From contig NZ_CBDBDD010000009.1 in the NCBI RefSeq assembly GCF_965203655.1, positions 744,001 through 808,000 on the forward strand: DNA of 64,000 bases, written 5' to 3'. Below the pieces are notes generated by a model. It saw only the letters and a list, made by a program, of their open reading frames with translations. It was not told the DNA's origin and did not search any database. Shown piece after piece: positions 1 through 7,522 of this stretch. The DNA is from Poriferisodalis sp965203655 (lineage in GTDB: Bacteria; Actinomycetota; Acidimicrobiia; Acidimicrobiales; Poriferisodalaceae). Position 1 is the first letter of the stretch. Each line of letters begins with the position of its first letter. The position numbers were made by a program, and so were the translations under genes.

Positions 1-9
1 GAGCGAAGC

Positions 10-759
10 GTGGACGATGAAGGTCTGAACGTCGCCAGGGCACTCGAGGAGACGATCCAGCGGGAGGCTGCCGAGGCCGAAGCGGCGAATCCGCCGGACA
101 ACCCGCCAGATTCGTGGGTCCGCAAGAACGTCAAGTCCTATCCGGGTGCGGAGAAGCAGCAGCTGCCCCACCCTGTGCCGGCCCCCATGTCAGTCGGCGA
201 CGTGTTGTCTCGCCGTCGCTCCTGCCGGAGTTTCTCGGGCGAAGCAGTGCCGCTCACGGCGCTGGCTTCTGCGTTGGGAAGCGCGCTGTTGACCCGCGGT
301 GACGCGCTGTCGCGGCCCTATCCATCGGCAGGTGCGCGATGGCCCGTCGAGACGTACGTGATTGCCCGCAACGTCGAAGGCCTCGCTGAGGGCGCGTATC
401 ACTACGACGCGGCCGACCACATGCTCGCTCGTGTGAATGCGAGCATCAGCGCCGAGTCGCTTGCGCAGTGCTTCAGAGTGCAGGAGTTCGGCCCGCTGCC
501 TCAGGCGGTGGCCGTCGCGACGGCGACGTTCACGCGGTCGTGGGCCAGATGGGGCATCCGGGGCTCCAGATTCGCCTACCAGGAAGCCGGAGCGGCAATC
601 ATGGCCCTCGATCTCGCGAGCATCGCTGCGGGACTCGACACGGTGTGGCTCGGCGGATTCGACGATGTCCTGCTCTCGGAAATCCTCGGCCTCGACTGGA
701 GCCAGGACTCGGAGACACCCGTGCTGGGACTGGGCATCGGCCGAGCCGTGCCAGAGTGA
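10..759 (+). CDS. SagB-type nitroreductase-family oxidoreductase
   Basis: Flavin-dependent oxidoreductase of the SagB/ThcOx branch of the nitroreductase superfamily, 249 residues from a GTG start. The family pattern is visible: an RRS-RSF segment near residue 72 (FMN phosphate contact in the family), then YPSAGARWPVETYV and an EGLAEGAYHYD strand around residues 105-140, and a QEAGAAIMAL helix near residue 200. The reading frame is open to the window edge, so the true start could lie further left. The next gene, 21 bases downstream, encodes an iron-sulfur corrinoid-type reductase. A flavin enzyme beside such a reductase could feed it electrons, but that link is inference. Substrate unknown. 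Confidence 0.8.
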   Translation: MDDEGLNVARALEETIQREAAEAEAANPPDNPPDSWVRKNVKSYPGAEKQQLPHPVPAPMSVGDVLSRRRSCRSFSGEAVPLTALASALGSALLTRGDALSRPYPSAGARWPVETYVIARNVEGLAEGAYHYDAADHMLARVNASISAESLAQCFRVQEFGPLPQAVAVATATFTRSWARWGIRGSRFAYQEAGAAIMALDLASIAAGLDTVWLGGFDDVLLSEILGLDWSQDSETPVLGLGIGRAVPE

Positions 760-780
760 CCCTCGCCGGGAAGCGGGACG

Positions 781-1839
781 GTGACTTCTGAACAAGAGGG
801 CCGGTCGGGCCGGCCAGCGAGGCCGCAGCGGCTGCGGCGGATGGAGCGTCGGACGCCGGTCTGGGAGGCGCCGGGCGAGATCGTCGAGTTGATGGGCGAG
901 GTCTCGGGCAACGAGTTGAACGGCTGGGGCTCATCTGAGGCTCGGCAGCCGACGCTGGTCATGTGGGCTCATCCCGCCACGATCGCCCACGGCCCGGTCC
1001 AGGTGCGCATGACCGAGGAGTTCATGGCTCATCCTCAACTGCGCACAGTGCTGCGCACCGATGACCGCCACGAGCCCGCACCGGTCGATTCGCGCAGGAT
1101 CGATCGCACGCCGGCGGAATGGCTCACCGAGATCACCGAGTTTGCGACGAGCGAGCAGGGCCACAGCGTCGAACTGGTGGCGGTCGTGGCAGCCCGACGC
1201 GAATGGTTCTTCGAGGGCCGCGAGTCCGGCCTTCCCTGGGCGATCCTGCTGGCCGTCGCGATGGACCACAGCGAGTTGGCGACCGCGCCCGAATACACGT
1301 CGGCCATGGAGGTCCACCGTCAATACAACCGGGGAACCGCTGCTGCGAGGACGCTGGCCGACTGGATCCGCAGCCGAGGATTCGAAGCGGTGGGCCACGG
1401 CGGCCCCGGCGCGGGACCGATGCAGATGGTCCCTGCTGCGATCGCCGCCGGGCTCGGAGAGCTCGGCAAGCACGGCTCGATCATCAACAGCGAACTCGGT
1501 TCCTCGTTCCGGCTGGCGCTGGTGCTCACCGACGCGCCGCTCGTTGCGACCCCTCCGGACACCTTCGGTGTCGACGAATTCTGCAGCGGCTGTCGCGTCT
1601 GCACCGATGCCTGCCCTCCCGACGCCATCGCCCCCGACAAGCGCCTCGTGCGAGGAACGGAGAAATGGGCGGTCGATTTCGACCGGTGCCTGCCGTACTT
1701 CGCCGTCAGCTATGGGTGCGGCATCTGCATTGCCGTGTGCCCGTGGTCGACACCCGGGGCCGCCCCGCGACTTGCCGACAACATGCGCCGCAAGCTCGCC
1801 CGAGACCAAGCAGACGAGCCTCCAGCGCAGACCAACTGA
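781..1839 (+). CDS. Reductive dehalogenase/QueG-like protein with two [4Fe-4S] clusters
   Basis: Iron-sulfur protein of 352 residues resembling cytosolic reductive dehalogenases and epoxyqueuosine reductase (COG1600-like). The C-terminal third carries a ferredoxin-type motif CSGCRVCTDACPPDAI at about residues 264-279, then a second set with an isolated Cys (DRCLPY) followed by CGICIAVCPW near residue 318. This Cys arrangement is typical of RdhA proteins. The central part, with GPGAGPMQM and GLGELGKHGSIIN near residues 205-240, matches the corrinoid-binding region of that superfamily. No Tat signal or membrane segment is visible, so it should act in the cytoplasm. Electrons could come from the nitroreductase-family protein encoded just upstream. 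Whether it dehalogenates, modifies queuosine or does something else cannot be read from the sequence. Confidence 0.75.
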   Translation: MTSEQEGRSGRPARPQRLRRMERRTPVWEAPGEIVELMGEVSGNELNGWGSSEARQPTLVMWAHPATIAHGPVQVRMTEEFMAHPQLRTVLRTDDRHEPAPVDSRRIDRTPAEWLTEITEFATSEQGHSVELVAVVAARREWFFEGRESGLPWAILLAVAMDHSELATAPEYTSAMEVHRQYNRGTAAARTLADWIRSRGFEAVGHGGPGAGPMQMVPAAIAAGLGELGKHGSIINSELGSSFRLALVLTDAPLVATPPDTFGVDEFCSGCRVCTDACPPDAIAPDKRLVRGTEKWAVDFDRCLPYFAVSYGCGICIAVCPWSTPGAAPRLADNMRRKLARDQADEPPAQTN

Positions 1840-1873
1840 TGTCAGGGGCACATCGCATCGCCCAAGCAGCCTC

Positions 1874-1920
1874 CCCGCGTCCTCCAACGTTTCGGTGAGT
1901 CTTCTCCGAGCGCAGTCGCT
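1874..1920 (+). repeat. 47-bp direct repeat, copy 1 (displaced tmRNA fragment)
   Basis: This segment matches 46 of 47 bases of the interval 4247-4293, which lies inside the tmRNA gene just upstream of and into its T-arm. The single mismatch is at 1884 versus 4257. The two copies are in the same orientation, 2373 bp apart. Identity stops inside the T-stem, so this copy lacks the T-loop and acceptor end and cannot be functional RNA. Confidence 0.9.
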
Positions 1921-1958
1921 CCCTCGTGTCTCGCTCGATTCCCGCTATGAATACGCGG

Positions 1959-2741
1959 ATGGGAGTCATCGTGATCACCGGGTCCGCCGGCGGGATCGGC
2001 CAAGCGGCCCGAGAACGGCTTGTGAGCGACGGCCACGAGGTGATCGGGGTCGATCTCCGGGACGCCGAGGTCATCGCCGACCTGTCCACAGCCGAGGGTC
2101 GCGCTGCGATGATCGATGCGGTTGCCGCCGCCAGCGGCGGACGGATCGACGGTCTCGTGGCAGGTGCGGGAATCACCGGACCCGACCCGGCTCAGGTCGT
2201 GTCGATCAACTACTTCGGGGCAGTGGTCACGATCGCAGGGCTGAGACCGCTGCTCATCACCGGGGCTGATCCCTCAGCAGTCGCGATCAGCTCCAACTCC
2301 AGCACCGCCATGGCCGATCTGCCCGAGGGTCTCGTGGATGCCTGCCTGGGCGACGACGAAGCCGAGGCTCGTGCGCTGGCGGGCGCTGATCCCATCGTGG
2401 CCTATGCCGCCAGCAAGCTCGCGTTGGCTCGATGGGTTCGCCGCACCGCCGTCGGCCCGGATTGGGCCGGTTCCCGAATCCGCCTGAATGCCGTGGCGCC
2501 GGGGCTCATCGACACCCCCATGACGGCAGACATGATCGACGTCGTCCTGTCGCTCGGCGAGCTCTACCCCATCCCGCAGGAACGGGCAGGGCGCCCCGAA
2601 GAAGTGGCGAACCTGCTGTCGTTCCTGCTGTCGCCCGAAGCAGGCTTCTTCTGCGGATCGGTCGTGTTCATGGACGGCGGCAGCGACGCCGCCCTCAACC
2701 CCGACGCCTGGCCCACCTACGTCAGCTCCACTTCGCCCTGA
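1959..2741 (+). CDS. SDR oxidoreductase similar to 3-alpha-hydroxysteroid dehydrogenase/carbonyl reductase
   Basis: Short-chain dehydrogenase of about 260 residues. The start chosen is ATG 1959 (MGVIVITGSAGGIG), because the nucleotide-binding TGSAGGIG follows at the usual distance; ATG 1947 and GTG 1926 are in-frame alternatives. The segment VIGVDLRDAEVIADLSTAEG strongly recalls the Comamonas 3-alpha-HSD/carbonyl reductase family. The catalytic Ser (AISSNSS) and YAASK motif are present, followed by an extended insertion before the Tyr, as in that family, and by PGLIDTPM. It likely reduces or oxidises a steroid or other bulky carbonyl/alcohol with NAD(H). It is the first gene inside the repeat-flanked cassette. 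Confidence 0.8.
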   Translation: MGVIVITGSAGGIGQAARERLVSDGHEVIGVDLRDAEVIADLSTAEGRAAMIDAVAAASGGRIDGLVAGAGITGPDPAQVVSINYFGAVVTIAGLRPLLITGADPSAVAISSNSSTAMADLPEGLVDACLGDDEAEARALAGADPIVAYAASKLALARWVRRTAVGPDWAGSRIRLNAVAPGLIDTPMTADMIDVVLSLGELYPIPQERAGRPEEVANLLSFLLSPEAGFFCGSVVFMDGGSDAALNPDAWPTYVSSTSP

Positions 2742-2784
2742 CCAAGCCTCAGTAGCGAGGGCCTTGCAACGGCGCTGGGAGGCC

Positions 2785-2813
2785 TTGCCAAAATGTATCC
2801 TCTGAGATACAAC
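2785..2813 (+). promoter_or_regulatory. Promoter with palindromic operator for the HTH gene
   Basis: TTGCCA (2785-2790) and TACAAC (2808-2813) are separated by 17 bases, a plausible sigma-70-like promoter. The 18-bp palindrome TGTATCCTCTGAGATACA (2794-2811, 6-bp arms) overlaps the spacer and the -10 hexamer. It sits about 40 bases upstream of the HTH gene at 2853, as expected of an autoregulated antitoxin operator. Confidence 0.5.
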
Positions 2814-2852
2814 TCGGCACAATTCCTCTAGCGGGCAAGAGGATTGACAACG

Positions 2853-3158
2853 ATGGCATCAGTGACGGAACGGTCGTGGGAGCCGGCGGACCACCTCGCC
2901 ACACCGGACGACGCAAGGGCATATCTCAATGCTGCTCTCGAGACCGGCGAGACCCGGTTGATTGCGGCAGCGCTTGGCGACATCGCGCGCTCGGAGGGAA
3001 TGTCCAAGATTGCTGCTGCCTCCGGACTTGGGCGCGAAAGCCTCTACAAGTCGCTGTCCACAGAAGGCAACCCGGCGTTCTCAACGGTGCTGAAGGTCCT
3101 CAACGCGTTCGACCTCAGACTGCACGCAATCCCCGTCGGCACCGCCACAGCGCCGTAG
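2853..3158 (+). CDS. HTH protein of the HigA-like addiction-module antidote family, no toxin partner seen
   Basis: Small DNA-binding protein of 101 residues resembling the probable addiction module antidote family. An N-terminal DDARAYLNAALETGE segment leads into a Cro/C1-type helix-turn-helix (MSKIAAASGLGRESLYKSLS, about residues 50-70) and a typical FSTVLKVLNAFDLRLHA end. ATG 2853 is preferred because AGAGGA lies at a good distance; TTG 2844 is an alternative. These antidotes normally follow a RelE/HigB-like toxin gene, but the roughly 110 bases upstream hold only a promoter and palindrome. It is therefore a solitary antitoxin-like regulator, possibly acting at the 2794-2811 palindrome. Residence in the repeat-flanked cassette suggests acquisition by transfer. 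Confidence 0.75.
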   Translation: MASVTERSWEPADHLATPDDARAYLNAALETGETRLIAAALGDIARSEGMSKIAAASGLGRESLYKSLSTEGNPAFSTVLKVLNAFDLRLHAIPVGTATAP

Positions 3159-3162
3159 TGAG

Positions 3163-3726
3163 CTAATCGCCGGTGCCGTCGACGAGAGTCTCTTTCAGAC
3201 ATTCGTCGACGGTTGCTCGAATGTCGGACCACTGCACCGGTTCGGCAATTTGGTCGAGACGGTTGATGCCCAGCGATTTCTGCGTGCCGAGCTCCCCGTC
3301 CAGGACGCTCGTACGTACGACCCAGAACTGCCAGTAGTCGGGATCGGCGACATTGACGTTGTCTGCGGGCACAGCTGTGTGCAAGCAGAACACATACACG
3401 TCGGCGAATCGTTGGGGCTGGTCATGATGGGTGAAGGTGTCCGTCGCCGCAGACCATGACGTCTTCTTCTGCTCGATGCCGAATCTGATTGGCGCCGAAT
3501 GGTTGGGGTTCCAGCTTTGGCTACGTCCTGCGGCCTTGACTTCGATCTTCCTATCGCGATACAGCAGGTCGTAGGCATCCCATTCCTGGCGCTCGCTGGC
3601 TTTGTCAATCACGTCGAGGGCCATGCCGACGAGCCATTCCGCGAACAACCCGCGGTTGCGGTTGTCGACCAGATTGCCGAGCGCCCAGCGGCGGAAGTCT
3701 TCGAGGCTCAGCGGGTTCTGTGGCAC
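3163..3726 (-). CDS. Hypothetical protein with a PD-(D/E)XK nuclease-like core
   Basis: About 187 residues from GTG 3726; the frame stays open further upstream but that part overlaps the next gene and does not look coding. The segment DAYDLLYRDRKIEVKAAGRSQSW fits the D-(x)n-E-V-K pattern of PD-(D/E)XK nucleases, with a following Gln. FAEWLVGMALDV at the N-terminus supplies the usual upstream acidic helix. The C-terminal half (VYVFCLHT, YWQFWVVRT) gives further beta strands of the fold. It may be a stand-alone nuclease or a defence-related protein; no methyltransferase or other restriction gene is nearby. It converges on the HTH gene with only four bases between stops. Confidence 0.6.
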   Translation of the reverse strand: MPQNPLSLEDFRRWALGNLVDNRNRGLFAEWLVGMALDVIDKASERQEWDAYDLLYRDRKIEVKAAGRSQSWNPNHSAPIRFGIEQKKTSWSAATDTFTHHDQPQRFADVYVFCLHTAVPADNVNVADPDYWQFWVVRTSVLDGELGTQKSLGINRLDQIAEPVQWSDIRATVDECLKETLVDGTGD

Positions 3727-3766
3727 GGCCGGCGACCGTAGCGGGATGAATGTCCTCGGGCCGCAG

Positions 3767-4198
3767 TCAGTCCCAGTCGGCGACGCCGTCGACACCGGTG
3801 ATGCAGGTGGGGTGCAGACGCACCAGGCACTCACCGGGACCGGAGTTGCGCTCACCGAACGACTCGGCCTGATCCTTGCCCATGTAGCGGGCTCCAGCGA
3901 GGGTGGACACGCGCCGCAGCTCATCGGGGTCCTCGGAGAGTTCCACGACCCCGTCCACCTTCACGAACGCGTACGGCGGCGTTTCGGTGTCGACCACCAG
4001 CGAAACACGCGGCTCGCGCCTCATGGCCAGTGCCTTGCCGCTGCGCGTGCCGGTTGCAAACAGCAGATCGCCGTCGTCGACGATGAACCACACCGGCGCC
4101 ACATGGGGATGTCCGTCGGCCGCGACCCATGCGAGCTTGCCTGTCCGTGAGCCCTCGTTCAGAAACTCCCATGCCTCCGAAGTGCTCATCGGGTGCAT
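3767..4198 (-). CDS. PPOX-class F420-dependent enzyme
   Basis: A 143-residue split-barrel protein of the pyridoxamine 5'-phosphate oxidase-like superfamily, of the F420-dependent type common in actinobacteria. Visible family features are GKLAWVAADGHPHVAPVWF near residues 20-38, then GDLLFATGTRSGKALAMRREPRVSLVVD and the central ARYMG. ATG 4198 is preferred, with AAGGGAA just upstream on its strand; ATG 4189 is possible. It probably uses F420 or flavin to reduce small unsaturated substrates. It lies between the tmRNA gene and the PD-(D/E)XK gene, inside the repeat-bounded interval. Confidence 0.8.
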   Translation of the reverse strand: MHPMSTSEAWEFLNEGSRTGKLAWVAADGHPHVAPVWFIVDDGDLLFATGTRSGKALAMRREPRVSLVVDTETPPYAFVKVDGVVELSEDPDELRRVSTLAGARYMGKDQAESFGERNSGPGECLVRLHPTCITGVDGVADWD

Positions 4199-4226
4199 GC
4201 AGGTTCCCTTCGTGCAGCGGAACGAG

Positions 4227-4587
4227 TGGAGGTGGCGGGAATCGAACCCGCGTCCTTCAACGTTTCGGTGAGTCTTCTCCGAGCGCAGTCGCTGGGGGAT
4301 TGTCGGGCGATGGCGGGCAGCGACACCCTGCCAGTCGCCGTAGCCGTCTGTGCGTGTCCCCGGCGCCCCGTCGGCACGGGCGGCGGGCGAGCCCTGCAGA
4401 TGATGGCACCGACGCCCGCAGGACTGGGGCTATCGGGCCGAACTCACAACCTGAGATCAGGCTGCGAGCACCAGATCGTCTTGATCGACGTTGGCGTTTG
4501 TATTTGTTTCCGGCTCTTTTTCGTGGATCCGGAGACCACGGCTCGCTTCTCTCACTTCAACCGTCAAAGTCGAAACCGATCACCCCC
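4227..4587 (-). ncRNA. ssrA: Transfer-messenger RNA (tmRNA)
   Basis: The RNA reads from 4587 down to 4227. The 5' GGGGGTG pairs with the 3' CACCTCC (4234-4228), with an A discriminator at 4227 and no encoded CCA. The canonical start GGTTTCGAC and a T-arm with GGTTCGATTCC are present. The proteolysis-tag frame runs from GCC at 4495 to a TGA at 4457-4459 and encodes ANVDQDDLVLAA, 12 residues as in mycobacteria and ending in the expected LAA. It rescues stalled ribosomes. A 47-bp stretch inside it (4247-4293) is duplicated at 1874-1920. Confidence 0.95.
4247..4293 (+). repeat. 47-bp direct repeat, copy 2 (inside tmRNA)
   Basis: The in-place copy of the repeat also found at 1874-1920, with 46 of 47 positions identical. 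It covers the tmRNA segment leading into the 5' side of the T-stem and stops before the T-loop. Confidence 0.9.
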
Positions 4588-4702
4588 AGGTGGTTAGCGG
4601 TACCCACGCTGTGCGGGTCCCGTTCGGCGGGCTACCACCCTAGCGATGGGCTGTGACGGGCCGAACGCGGCGTCATGACGGTCTGATGGCGAGAATGCTG
4701 GG

Positions 4703-5620
4703 GTGAGCGATCCGCAGCCTCGGGCTGCGCTGTGGGGTGACGAGCGCCACGGCGGTGCGTGTGTCGTGCTCGCCGACGATGCTCCGCTGGGGATGGGTGG
4801 CGGTGAAGCGCCAGATGGCGGGCTGCTCAGACCCCCGCTGCCGGAACGGCTGGCGGCAACGGCGTTGGCGGTGGCACACGAACGACTGGGGCGGGGCCGG
4901 TGGGTGAGCCGGCTTCGGGTAACTGACGACCGTTCCGCTCGAGAACTGGTGGCACAGCTGCGCGCCGACGGTCACGCCGCTGTGCTGGGGCCGCCCGACG
5001 AAGCGCACGTTGTGGGCTGGCGAAACCGCAACCGTGCGGTGCAGGTCGGCGGGAAGCTGGCCGTTTGCTTCCCGTGGGCGGACGCTGACGCTGCGGCGGT
5101 GGTCGAGGTCGACCCTGGCGAGGCATTCGGCGCGGGCACTCATCCATCTACCCGGCTCCTCGCTGAGTGGCTCGCGGAGCACATCAGCGGCGGCGAGCGG
5201 GTGCTCGACGTGGGGTGCGGCAGCGGGGTGCTGGCGCTGGTAGCGGCCAGGCTGGGTGTTGCCGAAGTGGTGGGCATCGACATCGAACCGGCAGCGATCG
5301 CGGCGGCCGAGGCCAATGCCCAGCGCAACGGACTCGACGCCGTGGCCAGCTTCGGCGTAGCCCCTGTCGGCGGCGCCGAACTCGGTACATACGACGTGGT
5401 CGTTGCCAACATCACTGCTGGTGTGCTGATGCCGCTAGCCGGCGACATTGCCGAGCGAGTCGCACCTGGATGCTGGCTTGCCATCAGCGGCATCTCCGCA
5501 GCCCAGACTTCGTCGGTTGCTGCCGCCTACCGCCGCTACGGCATCGAGCTGGCCGATCCCGTCCGGCTCGACGACTGGGTCTCGCTGTCGGGGCGCAAGG
5601 CGTCGGGCGGTCTGGTCTGA
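4703..5620 (+). CDS. prmA: Ribosomal protein L11 methyltransferase
   Basis: SAM-dependent methyltransferase of 305 residues from a GTG start, expected to trimethylate ribosomal protein L11. The C-terminal class-I fold is clear. DPGEAFGAGTHPSTRL (about residues 137-152) is the PrmA-specific element. VLDVGCGSGVLAL binds SAM, VVGIDIEPAAIAAAEANAQRN is motif II, and VVANITAGVLMPL is the NPPY-like motif IV in its PrmA form. The N-terminal domain is more diverged, as usual. It is divergent from tmRNA and convergent with the following SDR gene, five bases away. Confidence 0.88.
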   Translation: MSDPQPRAALWGDERHGGACVVLADDAPLGMGGGEAPDGGLLRPPLPERLAATALAVAHERLGRGRWVSRLRVTDDRSARELVAQLRADGHAAVLGPPDEAHVVGWRNRNRAVQVGGKLAVCFPWADADAAAVVEVDPGEAFGAGTHPSTRLLAEWLAEHISGGERVLDVGCGSGVLALVAARLGVAEVVGIDIEPAAIAAAEANAQRNGLDAVASFGVAPVGGAELGTYDVVVANITAGVLMPLAGDIAERVAPGCWLAISGISAAQTSSVAAAYRRYGIELADPVRLDDWVSLSGRKASGGLV

Positions 5621-5625
5621 CGCGC

Positions 5626-6390
5626 TTACGAGCTGGGGGCGGGGTAGTTGGCCCAGGCGGTGACGCCTTGGTAGCCGCCGTCGACGGTGATGGTCTGGCC
5701 GGTGACGTAGCGGGCTTCCTCGCTGGCGAGGAAGGCGACCACGTCGGCGATCTCCTCGGGCACGCCCCAGCGGCCGAGCGCGATGTGGCGCTCGAGGCCG
5801 TCGGCGAGACCGGGGATCTCGCGGCCTGCCGCCCACATCTCAGTGATGATCAGACCGGGCGCCACGGCGTTCACACGGATGCCGAAGCGGCCATATGTGG
5901 CTGCCTGCGAGCGGGTGAGCGAGTCCAACGCAGCCTTGGTTGCCCCGTAGGTGGCCAGCTCGCTCACGCCGACCGAGCCGGCGATCGAGGACATGTGGAT
6001 CACCGAGCCGTGACCTCGCTCGCCCATCTGGCGGGCCAGCGCCCGGGTGGTCTCCAGCGGCGCCAGGTAGTTGAGCTGCAGCACTGCCTGATCGCCTCCT
6101 GGTTCGCGCAGCTCGCCCCGTCCTGCGTTGTTCACCAAGATGTCGACACCGCCGAGAGCATCGACAGCGGCGGCAGCCAGATCAGCACCGGCGCCGGCTA
6201 CCGCGAGGTCGCTCTGGATCACCACCGGGTCGTGCGGCAGCTCGGCCGCGATTCGATCTAAATCGTCGGTGGTTCTCGCCGCCAATGCCACCCGCGCACC
6301 ATCCCGGGCCAAGACCCGCGCACAGTGCTCGCCGATGCCCCGGCTTGCCCCCGTCACCAACGCCGTCCGTCCGCTCAACCTCTCCGTCAT
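5626..6390 (-). CDS. SDR family oxidoreductase
   Basis: Classical short-chain dehydrogenase of about 254 residues. The start at ATG 6390 (MTERLSGRTALVTGASRGIG) places the TGASRGIG cofactor motif at the normal position; an upstream ATG at 6417 is possible. NNAG (near residue 91), the catalytic Ser in HMSSIAGS, YGATK, and the PGLIITEM loop are all present, followed by a standard C-terminal GQTITVDGGY. The substrate cannot be told from sequence. It is transcribed divergently from the ABC ATPase gene, with 85 bases between starts. Confidence 0.85.
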   Translation of the reverse strand: MTERLSGRTALVTGASRGIGEHCARVLARDGARVALAARTTDDLDRIAAELPHDPVVIQSDLAVAGAGADLAAAAVDALGGVDILVNNAGRGELREPGGDQAVLQLNYLAPLETTRALARQMGERGHGSVIHMSSIAGSVGVSELATYGATKAALDSLTRSQAATYGRFGIRVNAVAPGLIITEMWAAGREIPGLADGLERHIALGRWGVPEEIADVVAFLASEEARYVTGQTITVDGGYQGVTAWANYPAPSS

Positions 6391-6475
6391 TCCCCAGACC
6401 TTCCCTTCGCGAATCATCAGTTTGCGTCAAGAAACCTGTTCAGGCAGGCGTCGGGGAGTGCGTAGCGTCTTGCAC

Positions 6476-7522
6476 ATGGCAGACGGGCGAGGCGGCGGGA
6501 CGCTGCGGATCACGGGTGCCCACGTTCACTTCGACGGCTTCAGGGCGCTGGACGGGGTGGACCTCGCGGTCGGCGACGGCGAGATGGTGGTGCTGCTGGG
6601 ACCATCGGGCTGCGGCAAGACCACGCTGCTGCGAGCCGCCTCGGGGCTGCAGCCGCTGGACGCCGGCAATATTGAGCTCGACGGGCGCGACTTGACCGGT
6701 CAGCGCCCCGACCAGCGCGGCATCGGCCTGATGTTCCAGGACGAGGTGCTGTTCCCGCACTTCGATGTCGAGGGCAACGTGGCGTTCGGGCTGCGCATGG
6801 CCAGGGTGCCCTACGCGGAACGGCGTCGGCGAGTGGCCGAAGTACTCGCGCTGGTGGGCCTGGCGGGCTTCGAGGGCCGCGATGTGGCCACGCTGTCGGG
6901 CGGCGAGGCGCAGCGGGTCTCGCTGGCACGGGCGCTCGCACCTGAGCCGAGGGTGCTGCTGCTCGACGAGCCGTTCGGCTCGCTGGACCGGCTGCTGCGA
7001 GAGCGTCTCATCGACGAGCTGCGCCCAGTGCTCGACCAGGTCGGCGTCACAGCCGTGCACGTCACCCACGACCATCACGAGGCGTTTGCCTTGGCCGACC
7101 GAATTGCGGTGATGGCATCTGGTCGTCTGCTGCGGATCGGCACGCCCGAAGAGGTGTGGACAGACCCCCGCACCGCCCAGGTGGCCCGATTCTTGGGTCA
7201 CACGAACGTGTTCGACTCCGAAGTGCCGCCGGAGCTGGCTCAGGCAGCCGGTCGCTCGGACAGCTTCGTGCTGCGGGCCGACCGCATCGAGGTGGAGGTT
7301 GACGACGGCGCCAGCGCGGACGTCGCAGACGCTGTGACGGCGCAGCTGCCGGCCACGGTAGTCCGGCGTCGCTTCCGCGGCGACCGCTACGAGGTGCGGC
7401 TGGAAGCAGACATCGGCGGGGTCGCCACCACCCTGGACTCCATCACTCCCCACGGACCCGCAGTGGGCGCCAACGTGAAGCTGCACATCGGCCCAAGTGC
7501 CGTGCTCGCCCTCGAGACCTAG
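6476..7522 (+). CDS. ABC transporter ATP-binding protein (iron/thiamine/polyamine type)
   Basis: Nucleotide-binding subunit of 348 residues. The start is ATG 6476; the open frame upstream overlaps the divergent SDR and is not coding. Walker A GPSGCGKTT is at 42-50, the Q-loop Gln at 87, signature LSGGE at about 139-143, Walker B LLLDEP near 161-165 and the switch His in THDHHE. The residues after about 235 form a TOBE-like domain (FVLRADRIEVEV, ALET end) as in ABC importers for ferric iron, thiamine, sulfate or spermidine. No permease or binding-protein gene is adjacent, so its partners must lie elsewhere. Its stop codon overlaps that of the converging dioxygenase gene. Confidence 0.85.
   Translation: MADGRGGGTLRITGAHVHFDGFRALDGVDLAVGDGEMVVLLGPSGCGKTTLLRAASGLQPLDAGNIELDGRDLTGQRPDQRGIGLMFQDEVLFPHFDVEGNVAFGLRMARVPYAERRRRVAEVLALVGLAGFEGRDVATLSGGEAQRVSLARALAPEPRVLLLDEPFGSLDRLLRERLIDELRPVLDQVGVTAVHVTHDHHEAFALADRIAVMASGRLLRIGTPEEVWTDPRTAQVARFLGHTNVFDSEVPPELAQAAGRSDSFVLRADRIEVEVDDGASADVADAVTAQLPATVVRRRFRGDRYEVRLEADIGGVATTLDSITPHGPAVGANVKLHIGPSAVLALET

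Larger units (their letters stand above)
1874..4293. mobile_element. Possible remnant of a tmRNA-targeted integrated cassette
   Basis: The interval between two near-identical 47-bp direct repeats, one of them internal to the tmRNA gene, holds four accessory-type genes: an SDR, an orphan antitoxin-like HTH protein, a PD-(D/E)XK protein and an F420/PPOX protein. tmRNA genes are well-known targets of tyrosine integrases. However, no integrase is present, and the distal repeat does not run to the tmRNA 3' end as a standard displaced attachment site would. The element is therefore either decayed or arose by another kind of duplication. Confidence 0.35.

Noticed and set aside
4193..4656. Plus-strand open frames over 4193-4656
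   Set aside because: They lie across the tmRNA gene and are antisense to a structured RNA with an identifiable tag frame.
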